Source: Grimontia indica
GTDB taxonomy: Bacteria > Pseudomonadota > Gammaproteobacteria > Enterobacterales > Vibrionaceae
DNA length: 64,000 bases
Reading direction: 5' to 3'
NCBI RefSeq assembly: GCF_000333895.2
Contig: NZ_ANFM02000014.1
Coordinates: 1 to 64,000 of the forward strand
In this document: piece by piece, positions 8,671-18,242 of the stretch
How the letters are laid out: every line of letters starts with the position of its first letter
Position numbering within the stretch: position 1 is the first letter of the stretch
Position numbers and translations under genes: made by a program
Notes under the pieces: model-generated
Seen by the model: only the letters and a program-made list of their open reading frames with translations
The model's database searches: none
Told to the model about the DNA's origin: nothing

Positions 8671-8696
8671 CAGTGGCACTCTTCTGAGTGCCACTG
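8671..8696 (-). terminator. Intrinsic terminator inside the operon, between gmd and rmd
   Basis: Perfect 11-bp stem CAGTGGCACTC/GAGTGCCACTG with a 4-nt loop, followed on the minus strand by TTTTTT (8670-8665). It is a textbook Rho-independent terminator but sits between two genes of one pathway in the same direction. RfaH-modified polymerase would be expected to read through it better than unmodified polymerase. Confidence 0.85.
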
Positions 8697-8723
8697 TGGG
8701 ATAAAAGGATTTTTCAGGAAGTC

Positions 8724-9776
<1,053 letters not shown>

Positions 9777-10529
9777 CTAGAAATTTGTAGCTTTGCGAGA
9801 TACATCTAAGCTGAGAAACAGCTCCAGATCGGATGGGATTCCCAAGCCGTACATCCCGTCGGCTTCTTTGCCGATGTTGTAGACACCAATCTTACCATTA
9901 TTCTCGGCTAAATAGGTATAAACGGGAGCAACATAAAACTCTCCGTTACTCCGTATATCTGCACGAATAACTTCATCCGCGTGGTGGCAAAAATCACTTC
10001 CGCGAAGGAAGTTATAGATACCTACGGTCGCCTCATCAGAAACAACTACTTTCTCCACGACTTCAGTCACATAGCCATTATCACCCAATTTCGCGTATGA
10101 CCATTTTGGATCATCCGCTTTCATGGTCAACATTGAACCATCCAAATCTCGATGCTGCATATCATCAAGGTATTCGTTGATATCTATATCTACCCACTGA
10201 TCCGAATTTGCAATCATCAGAGGCTGATCATTGTCAATGAACTCACGTGCCTTTAGAACTGTCACTGCAGCACCTTCAGTCACCCCATCAATTCCGATCA
10301 CTTCATAGTCTTTGCAGGCGCGACTAAAGATCTCTTTGAGGTTGTACTTTTCAATGTGTTCATTTTGACACACAAAAATGAACCTATGGTCACAGCGGGG
10401 TATCAGGTTTCGAATCACCACTTCGATCATATGTTTACCGCCAACATCAATCAGCGGCTTAGGCAATTCATATCCTTCCTTCGCAAAGCGACTACCTCTG
10501 CCCGCCATTGGGACAACAATATTTAGCAC
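9777..10529 (-). CDS. Sugar/polyol-phosphate nucleotidyltransferase
   Basis: Compact (250 aa) NTP_transferase-fold enzyme that would join a nucleotide to a phosphorylated small molecule. The signature G-R-G-S-R at residues 10-14 and the P-K-P-L segment (23-26) are intact, as is the metal-binding NSD (D110). It lacks the left-handed beta-helix of bifunctional enzymes and resembles the short cytidylyltransferases of capsule loci. It overlaps the cupin gene by 7 bp. It is clearly paralogous to the protein two genes upstream (10845-11939): both share PKWSY near the middle and an NGxFYxAP segment. The substrate is unknown; the adjacent HAD phosphatase and phosphodiesterase-like genes hint at an unusual phosphorylated donor. 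Confidence 0.75.
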   Translation of the reverse strand: MLNIVVPMAGRGSRFAKEGYELPKPLIDVGGKHMIEVVIRNLIPRCDHRFIFVCQNEHIEKYNLKEIFSRACKDYEVIGIDGVTEGAAVTVLKAREFIDNDQPLMIANSDQWVDIDINEYLDDMQHRDLDGSMLTMKADDPKWSYAKLGDNGYVTEVVEKVVVSDEATVGIYNFLRGSDFCHHADEVIRADIRSNGEFYVAPVYTYLAENNGKIGVYNIGKEADGMYGLGIPSDLELFLSLDVSRKATNF

Positions 10530-10867
10530 TGCTCGCTCTCCTCAAGGTATTTGTCATTTAATGCGCCTGGAACCTTCACGACAACAGTCGTCGTGTCTTC
10601 CAGCGCCTCAAAATCAGTGTAAGTGCCTGGCTCTATGGAAACGATCTCACCTTCACTGACGATTAGCTCTCCCATTCGAGCCTTTCCTGAAACGATAGCG
10701 GTGATTTCAGTGGCAATTTTGTGGCAATGAGATGCTTCCTTGTCGCCTTTTTTAAACTTTTGGATAGCCACTTCAACGTCGGTTGTTTTGAACAGTGTTG
10801 GCTCAAAACCGCCTACAAACCATCCTCGAACAAAGTCTTCTAGCTTATGACTCGTCATTTTTTTCAT
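10523..10867 (-). CDS. Small cupin-domain protein
   Basis: 114-aa single-domain protein with the first cupin motif visible (SHCHKIATE, the H-x-H-x4-E metal-ligand pattern, about residues 42-50, then a Gly seven residues on). The second motif is partial: PGTYTDFEA has no clear His, so metal binding may be incomplete. It overlaps the genes on both sides (23 bp upstream, 7 bp downstream), which means tight translational coupling with the two nucleotidyltransferase paralogues. It could be a sugar epimerase/isomerase-like enzyme or a small-ligand binding subunit; function not assigned. Confidence 0.7.
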   Translation of the reverse strand: MKKMTSHKLEDFVRGWFVGGFEPTLFKTTDVEVAIQKFKKGDKEASHCHKIATEITAIVSGKARMGELIVSEGEIVSIEPGTYTDFEALEDTTTVVVKVPGALNDKYLEESEQC

Positions 10868-11939
10868 AAAGATATGCGTCCATTTTTGTCATCAGCCCTT
10901 CAGTGTTCCAAGTGATGACATCTGTTCCTATCAGCTTGGTTCCGTCAATAATCAGTTCAAATTCGATCACACTGAAAGCATTATTCGAAACAATGATGTT
11001 TTTGGCAGTAAAGCTAATATCCCCTACCGAGTCGAATATTCCTTTAATATAAGCAAGAACATTTGACTTACCTTTTACGGACTTTGAAGGGTCAGTTAAC
11101 GCAAAATTTTCGTCAAAGAACGCCCCCACTTTGTCGAGGTCTTTGCTATCAAATGCATCTACGTACTGTTCAGTTAGGCTGTGCAAACGTTTAGTCTTGT
11201 GCTTAAGTTCATCTGCTACCACTGCTTCATAATGTTCTAGTGCGTGAGCATCTGTGATATGAAAGTAGTCTTTATTGTCAATAGGGATAGCTCGCACCAA
11301 ACCTTCTTTAAGAATAATTTCGTTGAGTGTTGGAGCGATGTAGAAAAGACCATTGGTCTTCTCATCCTTGCGGACCATTTCTTTCGCAGCTTCAATAAAA
11401 GCCCTAGCTGATTTGAAAAAATAGAAACCAGCAATTGCATGCCTGCTAATTGGCGATTTTTCTGCTGCCTGATGAACCCTGAAATGCTCATCAAATTTTA
11501 CGTATGACCACTTAGGATGAATCGCATCAAAGGTCAGCACACCTGCATCAACATCCTCACTCAAAAATCTGTCGATAACACTCTGAAGATCGATGTTCAG
11601 TACTTGTTCGAAACTGGCAATTACCAGTGGCGCATCTAGATCAAGCTTTTCAATAGTAAGCAATGCAGAGCAGGCTGCTCCTTGTGTTGCACCGTTGATA
11701 TTGCAAATTTCCAGATCCGGACTGAGCAACCCTAGTACTTTATTTAAACGATACTTTTCGGATTCTTCTTTCGGCAACGCAACGACAATTTTTTTATCTG
11801 CAGCCAGATTCACAAATGGCGCCGCTGCGCGCTCAACAAGCAGCTTTCCACCGACGTCTGCTAGAATTTTTGGAAACGGAATGGACTGATCTGTCTCAAA
11901 GGTGCCCTTCCCTGCCAAAGGAATAAGGATATTAATCAT
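10845..11939 (-). CDS. Degenerate nucleotidyltransferase fused to a SnoaL-like domain
   Basis: 364-aa two-domain protein. Residues 1 to about 240 match the intact nucleotidyltransferase encoded two genes downstream, but key positions differ: G-R-G-S-R becomes G-K-G-T-F (residues 10-14, catalytic Arg lost), P-K-P becomes P-K-I, and NSDQ becomes SFEQ. Residues about 245-364 (LTEQYVDAFDSKDLDKVGAF and onward, ending TKMDAYLYEK) look like a SnoaL/NTF2-like alpha+beta barrel, a fold that binds small hydrophobic ligands or acts as isomerase/hydratase. The protein may be a non-catalytic partner of its paralogue, or an enzyme of changed specificity. It overlaps the HAD gene by 8 bp. Confidence 0.72.
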   Translation of the reverse strand: MINILIPLAGKGTFETDQSIPFPKILADVGGKLLVERAAAPFVNLAADKKIVVALPKEESEKYRLNKVLGLLSPDLEICNINGATQGAACSALLTIEKLDLDAPLVIASFEQVLNIDLQSVIDRFLSEDVDAGVLTFDAIHPKWSYVKFDEHFRVHQAAEKSPISRHAIAGFYFFKSARAFIEAAKEMVRKDEKTNGLFYIAPTLNEIILKEGLVRAIPIDNKDYFHITDAHALEHYEAVVADELKHKTKRLHSLTEQYVDAFDSKDLDKVGAFFDENFALTDPSKSVKGKSNVLAYIKGIFDSVGDISFTAKNIIVSNNAFSVIEFELIIDGTKLIGTDVITWNTEGLMTKMDAYLYEKNDES

Positions 11940-12567
11940 TCTGTTCTATCTCCTTGATAAAACTTTTTATATTTTCGAAAGTCACATCGTTCACCGTTTC
12001 GACTTTCAATACGTGAGCATTTGCTGCTTTAGCTGCTTTCAATCCATTCTCGTTGTCTTCAACTATCACGCATTCGTCTGGATCCAAGCCTAATCTTTGT
12101 ATAGCGAGTTGGTAGATCTCAGGGTCTGGCTTACCTTTACTAACATCTTGATTAGAGAGGTAGAATTCTAGATAAGGCATCAAACTTGATTTTTCCATCA
12201 TCACTTTCACGGTATTTCGAATCGAATTCGAAGCTACTGCCAATTGGTAGCCTTCTTCGCGCAACTTGGAAAGTGCGTACTGATGGTTGAATACTGGTTT
12301 ACACAGTTGATGCGTTATATCCATTGTGTATTGCTGCTTCATTTCATTGATAAAGCTATGCAACGACTCTGGTAACACGTGGGTCTTCGATAAAATCTCT
12401 AGTTTCTGTTTTGTCGAAAGTCCGTCAAAGGTAACGAGATGGTCGTATCGATTGATCTCCAAACCAAAAATTGCCAGAGCTTTATTCAATGCATCATAGT
12501 GCCAATCTTTTGCGTCGATCAGAACGCCATCCATGTCAAAAATAACTGCTTTTATTTTAGTTCCCAT
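11932..12567 (-). CDS. HAD-superfamily phosphatase/mutase
   Basis: 211-aa haloacid dehalogenase-like hydrolase of the beta-phosphoglucomutase/GPH subgroup. Motif I is FDMDGVL with catalytic D11 and D13, followed by an alpha-helical cap; motif II is VASNS, motif III KGKPDPEIY and motif IV EDNENG, so the active site is complete. It would remove or move a phosphate on a small sugar or polyol phosphate. Overlaps of 11 bp with the upstream gene and 8 bp with the downstream gene place it firmly in the five-gene nucleotidyltransferase module. Confidence 0.85.
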   Translation of the reverse strand: MGTKIKAVIFDMDGVLIDAKDWHYDALNKALAIFGLEINRYDHLVTFDGLSTKQKLEILSKTHVLPESLHSFINEMKQQYTMDITHQLCKPVFNHQYALSKLREEGYQLAVASNSIRNTVKVMMEKSSLMPYLEFYLSNQDVSKGKPDPEIYQLAIQRLGLDPDECVIVEDNENGLKAAKAANAHVLKVETVNDVTFENIKSFIKEIEQND

Positions 12568-13195
12568 TGAAATAATCTCTCGCTGATTCCGGAATATCTG
12601 TACATAGAATTAAGTTATCAGACCCAAATACGGATGGAGGTAGAGAACGCAGTGCTTCCCAAACACTCTCATAGTCTCTTCCGTGGAGCTCAGGCGAGAC
12701 TATGGCAACTTTCTTACCTCGGCTTATCAGGTCAGAGACCATTTCTTGGTCAATTACCATGCCATTAAAGCCATCATACCAAACACCTGAGCATTCATCC
12801 CAAAGCACTGTTTTTGGTTCATATTCGCTGTACCTTGAAAAACACGTTAACCCTTTTTTCAGAGATACAATCAGGTCAGGTACCGAAGCATCAAATATAA
12901 AGTAGTTTTCTATATTTTTTTCTTTAAGTATCTTAAGTAATTCATCCTGAAGCCCATCAGCTTTGATATTTATGGCGAGAACACCATGGCAACCAGTTTC
13001 ACCGTATATGTCTAAAAACTCGCTGAACATCAGTTCTTCACCATTTGGCATATCATGGCTAATCACTAATTTTCCTAGGCTGTCACGGACATCAGTCTCT
13101 GTGCCAAAACCAAGATTAAAGGATCGTTCGAAGGCGAGCCGAGTGTTTTTTTCTTCGTTCGTCTTCCAATATCCTCGATGCGATATCACTTCCAT
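12557..13195 (-). CDS. Glycerophosphodiester phosphodiesterase-like (PI-PLC fold) protein
   Basis: 212-aa protein with the signature of GDPD/PI-PLC TIM barrels: H6-R7-G8 at the N-terminus, E33-x-D35 metal ligands (TETDV) and H47-D48 (ISHD), so both catalytic histidines and the metal acids are present. There is no signal peptide, so it should act in the cytoplasm. The family hydrolyses or cyclises phosphodiesters such as glycerophosphodiesters. In a polysaccharide operon beside a nucleotidyltransferase and a HAD phosphatase it may make or recycle a glycerol-phosphate-like or cyclic-phosphate building block. Start ATG 13195 has AGGA 7 nt upstream. Confidence 0.75.
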   Translation of the reverse strand: MEVISHRGYWKTNEEKNTRLAFERSFNLGFGTETDVRDSLGKLVISHDMPNGEELMFSEFLDIYGETGCHGVLAINIKADGLQDELLKILKEKNIENYFIFDASVPDLIVSLKKGLTCFSRYSEYEPKTVLWDECSGVWYDGFNGMVIDQEMVSDLISRGKKVAIVSPELHGRDYESVWEALRSLPPSVFGSDNLILCTDIPESARDYFNGN

Positions 13196-13213
13196 ATTAA
13201 TTCCTAATGGGTT

Positions 13214-14359
13214 TTAAGCTTTGATACCAAAAAATTCCAGTATAAGAGAGCAAACTTTTTTAACTTCGTTCTCTGTTAGTTCGAAGTAAAGAGGTAGCCT
13301 TACAAGCTTTTCGCTCTCACATGTTGTGAAATGATCAGCACCATGGAAGAAACCAGAGGTTTTACCGTACTTTGAACTATGAAGTGGTACATAGTGGAAG
13401 ACTGCTGCTACATTGTGATTTCTCAAGTAAGTAATCAGCTCGCTTCTCTCATCAATATTTTTACATTTTAAAAAGAAGATATGTGCGTTGTTACCAGTAT
13501 ATTCAGGCACCGACGGTAGTGTTACGATACCTTTTTCTTCTAGAACGGACAGTTCGGCAGCATATGTATTCCAGAGAGCTAGGCGCTTACCATTAATTTT
13601 TTTGATATTCTCCAACTGCGCAAGTAAATATGCACATTGTATTTCTGAAGGAAGAAAGCTTGACCCGATATCTACCCAGCTGTACTTGTCTACCACACCT
13701 CTCAGGAAAAGTTTCCGGTTTGTACCCTTTTCTCGAATTATTTCGGCGCGTTCTATCAATTTTTCATCATTAATAAGTAACGCACCACCCTCGCCGCCAC
13801 TAGTTATATTTTTTGTCTCGTGAAAACTAAAGGTACCAAGATGACCAATACTACCAAGTGCTCGATCTCTGTAATGATTGCCAATAGCCTGTGCAGCGTC
13901 TTCAATAACATATATGTTATTTTTCTCAGCAATCTGCATTATCTCGTCCATTTTGCAAGCCATACCAGCGTAGTGGACAACGACAATTGCTTTAGTTCTA
14001 TCCGTTATGGCCTCTTCGACTCTTTTCGGGTCCAAGTTCATACTGTCTTTTTCAATATCGACGAATACCAATTTCGCTCCACGAAGAGCATAAGCATTCG
14101 CTGTCGATACGAAAGTAAAACTTGGCAGTATAACTTCGTCCCCTGGCTGTATATCGATAAGTATTGCGCTTAACTCCAATGCCGCCGTGCACGAAGGTAC
14201 CATCAACGCACGGTGAGTCGATGTCATTTCTGTCAATAACACCTCACATCGCTTGGAGAATATGCCATCACCACACAAAGCCCTAGATTCAATAGCTTGG
14301 CGTATATAATCAATCTCTGTACCCAATACAGGGCTTTTATTAAAAGGAATGCTGTTCAC
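13214..14359 (-). CDS. wecE: dTDP-4-amino-4,6-dideoxygalactose transaminase
   Basis: PLP-dependent DegT/DnrJ/EryC1-family aminotransferase closely resembling E. coli WecE (RffA): shared stretches include LCGDG, PSCTAALE, FVSTANAYALRGAK, VHYAGMAC, EDAAQ and SFHETKN with PLP lysine K183. It transfers an amino group to dTDP-4-keto-6-deoxyglucose to give dTDP-Fuc4N. The 381-aa length fits. The start is GTG, preceded by AGGGG. Together with the adjacent WecD-like acetyltransferase it should supply dTDP-Fuc4NAc; the rmlA/rmlB steps are not in the window. Confidence 0.92.
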   Translation of the reverse strand: MNSIPFNKSPVLGTEIDYIRQAIESRALCGDGIFSKRCEVLLTEMTSTHRALMVPSCTAALELSAILIDIQPGDEVILPSFTFVSTANAYALRGAKLVFVDIEKDSMNLDPKRVEEAITDRTKAIVVVHYAGMACKMDEIMQIAEKNNIYVIEDAAQAIGNHYRDRALGSIGHLGTFSFHETKNITSGGEGGALLINDEKLIERAEIIREKGTNRKLFLRGVVDKYSWVDIGSSFLPSEIQCAYLLAQLENIKKINGKRLALWNTYAAELSVLEEKGIVTLPSVPEYTGNNAHIFFLKCKNIDERSELITYLRNHNVAAVFHYVPLHSSKYGKTSGFFHGADHFTTCESEKLVRLPLYFELTENEVKKVCSLILEFFGIKA

Positions 14360-14449
14360 GAAAATCCCCTGCCCTTCTAAGCATTGTGAGCGCTCTAACA
14401 GGCAAAATTACTTTGAGTTGAAGATAGGTAGTTGGTACCAAGTTGTGGC

Positions 14450-15226
14450 TTAGTTTACCCATTTATGGAGTGTCATTTCAGGTTCGGGAAACTTAAAACC
14501 AAGCTTGACATACAAATTAAATACCGCATCGTTGTGAGAAGAAATACTCGTAGAAAAGTGGCTATACCCTTTAAGTTCCAGATAGTTGAATAGCCCTTTC
14601 CATACAGGGGTTGCCAGCCCTTTACCTTGATACTCCGGAAAAATGGCCACCAATGAAAGAAAACAATCTTTGTTGCCATTATCCTCAATAACAAAAAATG
14701 CTAAAGACTTACCATCAAGCTCACAGATAAGAACAGATTGATTCTCATGCTCTACAGCATTCAGCAGCCAGTTTTTGTAACGTTCGTCCGCGAGCGCATT
14801 ATCTGAACGTGGGTCTTGATGGTATCGCCCATGATGAAATACTCCCAAGCTTCGCTCAGCGATAAGAGAGATTTCATCTTTACCTACGAGTCTGAATGAA
14901 AATTTTGGAATACTTACCTTTTCACTATTATTTAGCGATTTGAATGGGCGATAGCTAAGCTCCACAAAGCCAAAGCCCAACCTCTCAAGCAGGTTAATTT
15001 TTGCGACATCTGACTGCTTTACTCTTGTGATGACAAGGTCTGCTTCAATAAATTCAAAATGATCATTGATGTCTTGAATAACAGTATCCAGACACAGATT
15101 AGGTTCTATTTTCACATCAGAGAGGGAGTAAATTCGCTTATTAAACAGGTCACTATCCCAGCTAATGTATCCAAGCTTTCCGACGAGCCCAGCTGTGTGA
15201 AAATCTTCATTATCTACTTTAAACAC
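14450..15226 (-). CDS. GNAT acetyltransferase, WecD-like
   Basis: 258-aa protein with a C-terminal GNAT fold: the acetyl-CoA loop appears in VAIFPEYQGKGLATPVW, and HHGRYHQDPR followed by YKNWL resembles the WecD segment that contacts the dTDP-sugar. It probably acetylates the 4-amino group made by the neighbouring WecE to give dTDP-Fuc4NAc. The start codon is GTG (15226) with AAGAAGAG upstream; an overlapping out-of-frame ATG is 2 nt earlier. A different N-acyl group on the sugar is possible. Confidence 0.75.
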   Translation of the reverse strand: MFKVDNEDFHTAGLVGKLGYISWDSDLFNKRIYSLSDVKIEPNLCLDTVIQDINDHFEFIEADLVITRVKQSDVAKINLLERLGFGFVELSYRPFKSLNNSEKVSIPKFSFRLVGKDEISLIAERSLGVFHHGRYHQDPRSDNALADERYKNWLLNAVEHENQSVLICELDGKSLAFFVIEDNGNKDCFLSLVAIFPEYQGKGLATPVWKGLFNYLELKGYSHFSTSISSHNDAVFNLYVKLGFKFPEPEMTLHKWVN

Positions 15227-15280
15227 ATTCGATACTCTTCTTTACGAGCTCAATCGCCTAAGCTCTTTAGTGCTTTACCT

Positions 15281-16498
15281 TTAAGAACGGAGACGTGCAA
15301 TCTGCACAATATTCATGGATAGAAGTAGGAACATCACTCCTAACACCGTGTATGCCAAGGTCTGGGGGCTGTCTACATTCCCGAAAATTATAAATGCTGA
15401 GTAGATGGCAAGGACGAATACCGAATATTGAATATATCTATAGTTACCACCCGCGAGAAAGTAGTTGAAGCATACCGTATTAATGCTCAGTAAAGTCATT
15501 GAGATTGAGAGCACTTGAAACAAGCTCGCTGATGACAAATACCTTTCTCCGAATAACGTGAGTATAATTTCATTTGGGAAAAGATAAGAAAGTAACACCA
15601 CGACTCCCCCGCAAAGAAGAGAGGCCAAAATAGCTAACCAAAGCACTTTTCTTGTATCATTACCTTTACTCATTTCACCTTTCGTGATGGCGAATACAAT
15701 TCCGCTAATGGCACCAGAAACAAAGAATGCAATTTTCCCTAAGTTAGAAGCCACGGAATAATCACCTGCAACCTCCGAAGAGAAAAGATATTTGGAAAAA
15801 ACTATATCCGAAGATAATAAAACACCAGATATAAACAGTGTTATACCGACAGGTATAGATTTTTTAAAGTAGTGTGAAACCTCATTAAATATAAGTGGCT
15901 TAAGTATAAAACTATAACCAATCCAATTTTTCAAAAATAACAGTGATACGCCAGATGCTATAAACTCTGCGAAGAAAACGTAATAAACATTCACATTAAA
16001 TAATGTGAACATCAGATAAGTAGCAACTAGCTTGGTTATCGTTAATAGAAAAACCTGAACTTGCAGAAGTTCAAATCGCCCTTGTCCCTGGCAATATCCG
16101 ACGAGTATCTGTAACAGCAGACTATTAAAAAGGCATACAGAGTAGAAGAGCATAGGGAGTGGGCTGCTGATGTTAAGCCACGTCGTCGCTGGAAAAGACA
16201 GCATACAGATTGAGACAAAGAAGGCGGATGATATGAGTAGCGCCCATGAATCTAAACTTTTTACAAGTTCACTTCTTCGCGACTTCGAGACATTAATGTC
16301 GTTGTATACCAGAACATACAATGAAGGAAAAACAGACAGAAACGACGTTATAGAAATACCTAATGCGGTTACTGAGGAGAAAACTGCGAAGTCATTTTTT
16401 GTAAGTGCTCTGGATATGTAAACCATCAAGCCATAATTGAGTAAATTACTCATATTAGACAAAACGACAAGAAGAATTCCCGTTCTAAAATACTTCAT
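15281..16498 (-). CDS. Polysaccharide flippase, Wzx/MATE-like
   Basis: 405-aa integral membrane protein with about 12 hydrophobic segments and the N-terminal pattern of Wzx/PST exporters (SNMSNLLNYGLMVYISRALTK). Wzx proteins flip undecaprenyl-linked oligosaccharide units to the periplasm. Its presence is odd because the same operon starts with a complete Wzm/Wzt ABC exporter, which does the same job for finished chains. It may serve a branch or a second glycan built with the Fuc4NAc genes directly downstream. No wzy or waaL is recognisable in the window. Confidence 0.8.
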   Translation of the reverse strand: MKYFRTGILLVVLSNMSNLLNYGLMVYISRALTKNDFAVFSSVTALGISITSFLSVFPSLYVLVYNDINVSKSRRSELVKSLDSWALLISSAFFVSICMLSFPATTWLNISSPLPMLFYSVCLFNSLLLQILVGYCQGQGRFELLQVQVFLLTITKLVATYLMFTLFNVNVYYVFFAEFIASGVSLLFLKNWIGYSFILKPLIFNEVSHYFKKSIPVGITLFISGVLLSSDIVFSKYLFSSEVAGDYSVASNLGKIAFFVSGAISGIVFAITKGEMSKGNDTRKVLWLAILASLLCGGVVVLLSYLFPNEIILTLFGERYLSSASLFQVLSISMTLLSINTVCFNYFLAGGNYRYIQYSVFVLAIYSAFIIFGNVDSPQTLAYTVLGVMFLLLSMNIVQIARLRS

Positions 16499-16519
16499 TA
16501 GTTCATCTACTGCTCTAGT

Positions 16520-17470
16520 CTACTTACCGCCAACAATGGACATCCACACTTTTTTAATGTTTCTGGCCAATGTTGGAGAACGTCGTTTGATGACTCCGTA
16601 CACAACCATTCTTGCAATGCTGTTGAACTCTTCCCATTTAAGGAGTAATTTCAATCTCGTTTTCTCGCTAGTAGACAGGTTACTCCCCTGCTCAACAGCT
16701 CTTCTGTAAGCACTAAAAGACCGATTGCATATTTCAATCTCTCTGTTGTTAAACAGGTTTCCCTCTCTGAGTCCTTCAGAGGAAGGAAGGAGGTTGGCGT
16801 GAAAAAGAACGTCGTCTACGACGCCAAGATTAGCCATTTCTAATAAACGAAATTCAACAGGTAGTTCTGCCCATGTGGTATCACTTTTTTGATCCAAACC
16901 GACAAATACTTTCTCAAAAGCCTGCTTTACCAATTCTGTACGATGCAACGACCACAGTATCTTCGACTTTCCACAGTAATCAGGCTGCCTGATATAATTT
17001 TTCATCCTGATGTATGGCGTCTCTCCGGGGATGTCATGTAGATACTTAGTAAAGTCACTAATAATAGGAGGATTGCTCATCTTATCAACGACATCATAGC
17101 CAGAAACGACAAAACCATAATCATTTGATTTTGTTAAATTAGGCAGAAGTTTTTCTATATAGTTTAATTCGAGCTCATCATCATCGGCTGCCCACATAAA
17201 AAATTCGCCTCGGGCCTTTTCGAGAACAAATTTAAAGTTACCTATAGACCCGATGTTCCGTTCTTGAACATAAAGCTTAATTCGTGAGTCTTCTTCGATG
17301 TGCTTACGGACGATATCATGGATTATACTGCTGTTATCTGAAGAGTTATCAGATACAATTATTTCTGTGTTTTCATAAGTCTGTTGGCGGATGAGTTTTA
17401 AACAGTTATCGATTTCTTGAGGTCTATTGTATGTTGGAATACCAATCGATACTAATGGGGTATTAATCAC
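16520..17470 (-). CDS. Glycosyltransferase, GT2 family
   Basis: GT-A inverting glycosyltransferase, 316 aa: VSIGIPTYNR nucleotide-binding strand, VSDNSSDNS, and the DDDE metal motif in MWAADDDELE. I start at GTG 17470 because AGGAG lies 7 nt upstream; the ATG at 17488 is in frame but would itself overlap that ribosome site and the preceding gene by 26 bp. Acceptor and donor cannot be told from sequence. It lies in the A+T-rich middle of the locus, typical of exchanged serotype genes. Confidence 0.82.
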   Translation of the reverse strand: MINTPLVSIGIPTYNRPQEIDNCLKLIRQQTYENTEIIVSDNSSDNSSIIHDIVRKHIEEDSRIKLYVQERNIGSIGNFKFVLEKARGEFFMWAADDDELELNYIEKLLPNLTKSNDYGFVVSGYDVVDKMSNPPIISDFTKYLHDIPGETPYIRMKNYIRQPDYCGKSKILWSLHRTELVKQAFEKVFVGLDQKSDTTWAELPVEFRLLEMANLGVVDDVLFHANLLPSSEGLREGNLFNNREIEICNRSFSAYRRAVEQGSNLSTSEKTRLKLLLKWEEFNSIARMVVYGVIKRRSPTLARNIKKVWMSIVGGK

Positions 17471-18242
17471 TGTTTTTCTCCTGTCCATTAAACAGAGAGT
17501 TATATAATTCGTAGTTACTTTCTATAAGCATATCTTTAGTTGTATATTCCTTCGCAGAACCTTCAACTTCCACATCACAGAAGTGAAAAGCAGGTATTTT
17601 CATGTCATAATACGCTGTCTTATAACGCGTAAAAATGAGTTTTAAATACGCCTTTTTCTCTACTGCTCCGGGAGAGTTGATTACACCTTGTATATTCGCA
17701 ACAGTTTTATGTAAGAATGCTTTATTTGTAATCGTGGCAGCCAGTGAAAACTGTTCGTGAAAATTTCTGAACCAGAGTTTATTCGATATAAAAAGGTCTT
17801 CTTCTCTTTTAAGCTTCTCGCCTGAGATTAGCTGATTTCCTGTAAACCACGGCTTTGGTTGAGGATTAGGGTCTGAAAACCACTCCATACCTCTACAGGA
17901 AAGTTTTATCTGTGCTACATTATTTCGCTTAGCCTGATCCATAGCCTTTTGTATCGGATAGTTATATATCCATACAAAGTCATCGGGCAAAAAGACAAAG
18001 TAATCATTTTTAACTAGCTCACTAATTTTTTTCAGTCGTTCTATATAAGATGAGCCTGGTAAATGATGATATTCAATACTTAAGCTTTCGTATATTTCCT
18101 TTTGTCTATCAATACTATTTGTTGAATCAAGAACAATGTGTCTAATATTTTTGTTGAAGTTATGAAAACTTCTGAAGGACTTGTTGATATACTCGATACG
18201 TTTTTCATTTGAAAAGTTAACTAGCGAGATAACTTCAATCAT
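17463..18242 (-). CDS. Putative glycosyltransferase (GT-A-like, divergent)
   Basis: 259-aa protein weakly resembling GT-A glycosyltransferases: an N-terminal beta-strand EVISLVNFSN, then FVFLPDDFVWIY, which looks like the acidic DD(D) metal site. No further family motif is recognised. The start is set at ATG 18242, 8 nt after AAGGAA; an ATG eight codons upstream is less likely because it would overlap the ribosome site. It overlaps the upstream GT2 gene by 8 bp and the next gene by 8 bp. A+T-rich codon use matches its neighbours and differs from the housekeeping genes. Confidence 0.6.
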   Translation of the reverse strand: MIEVISLVNFSNEKRIEYINKSFRSFHNFNKNIRHIVLDSTNSIDRQKEIYESLSIEYHHLPGSSYIERLKKISELVKNDYFVFLPDDFVWIYNYPIQKAMDQAKRNNVAQIKLSCRGMEWFSDPNPQPKPWFTGNQLISGEKLKREEDLFISNKLWFRNFHEQFSLAATITNKAFLHKTVANIQGVINSPGAVEKKAYLKLIFTRYKTAYYDMKIPAFHFCDVEVEGSAKEYTTKDMLIESNYELYNSLFNGQEKNSD

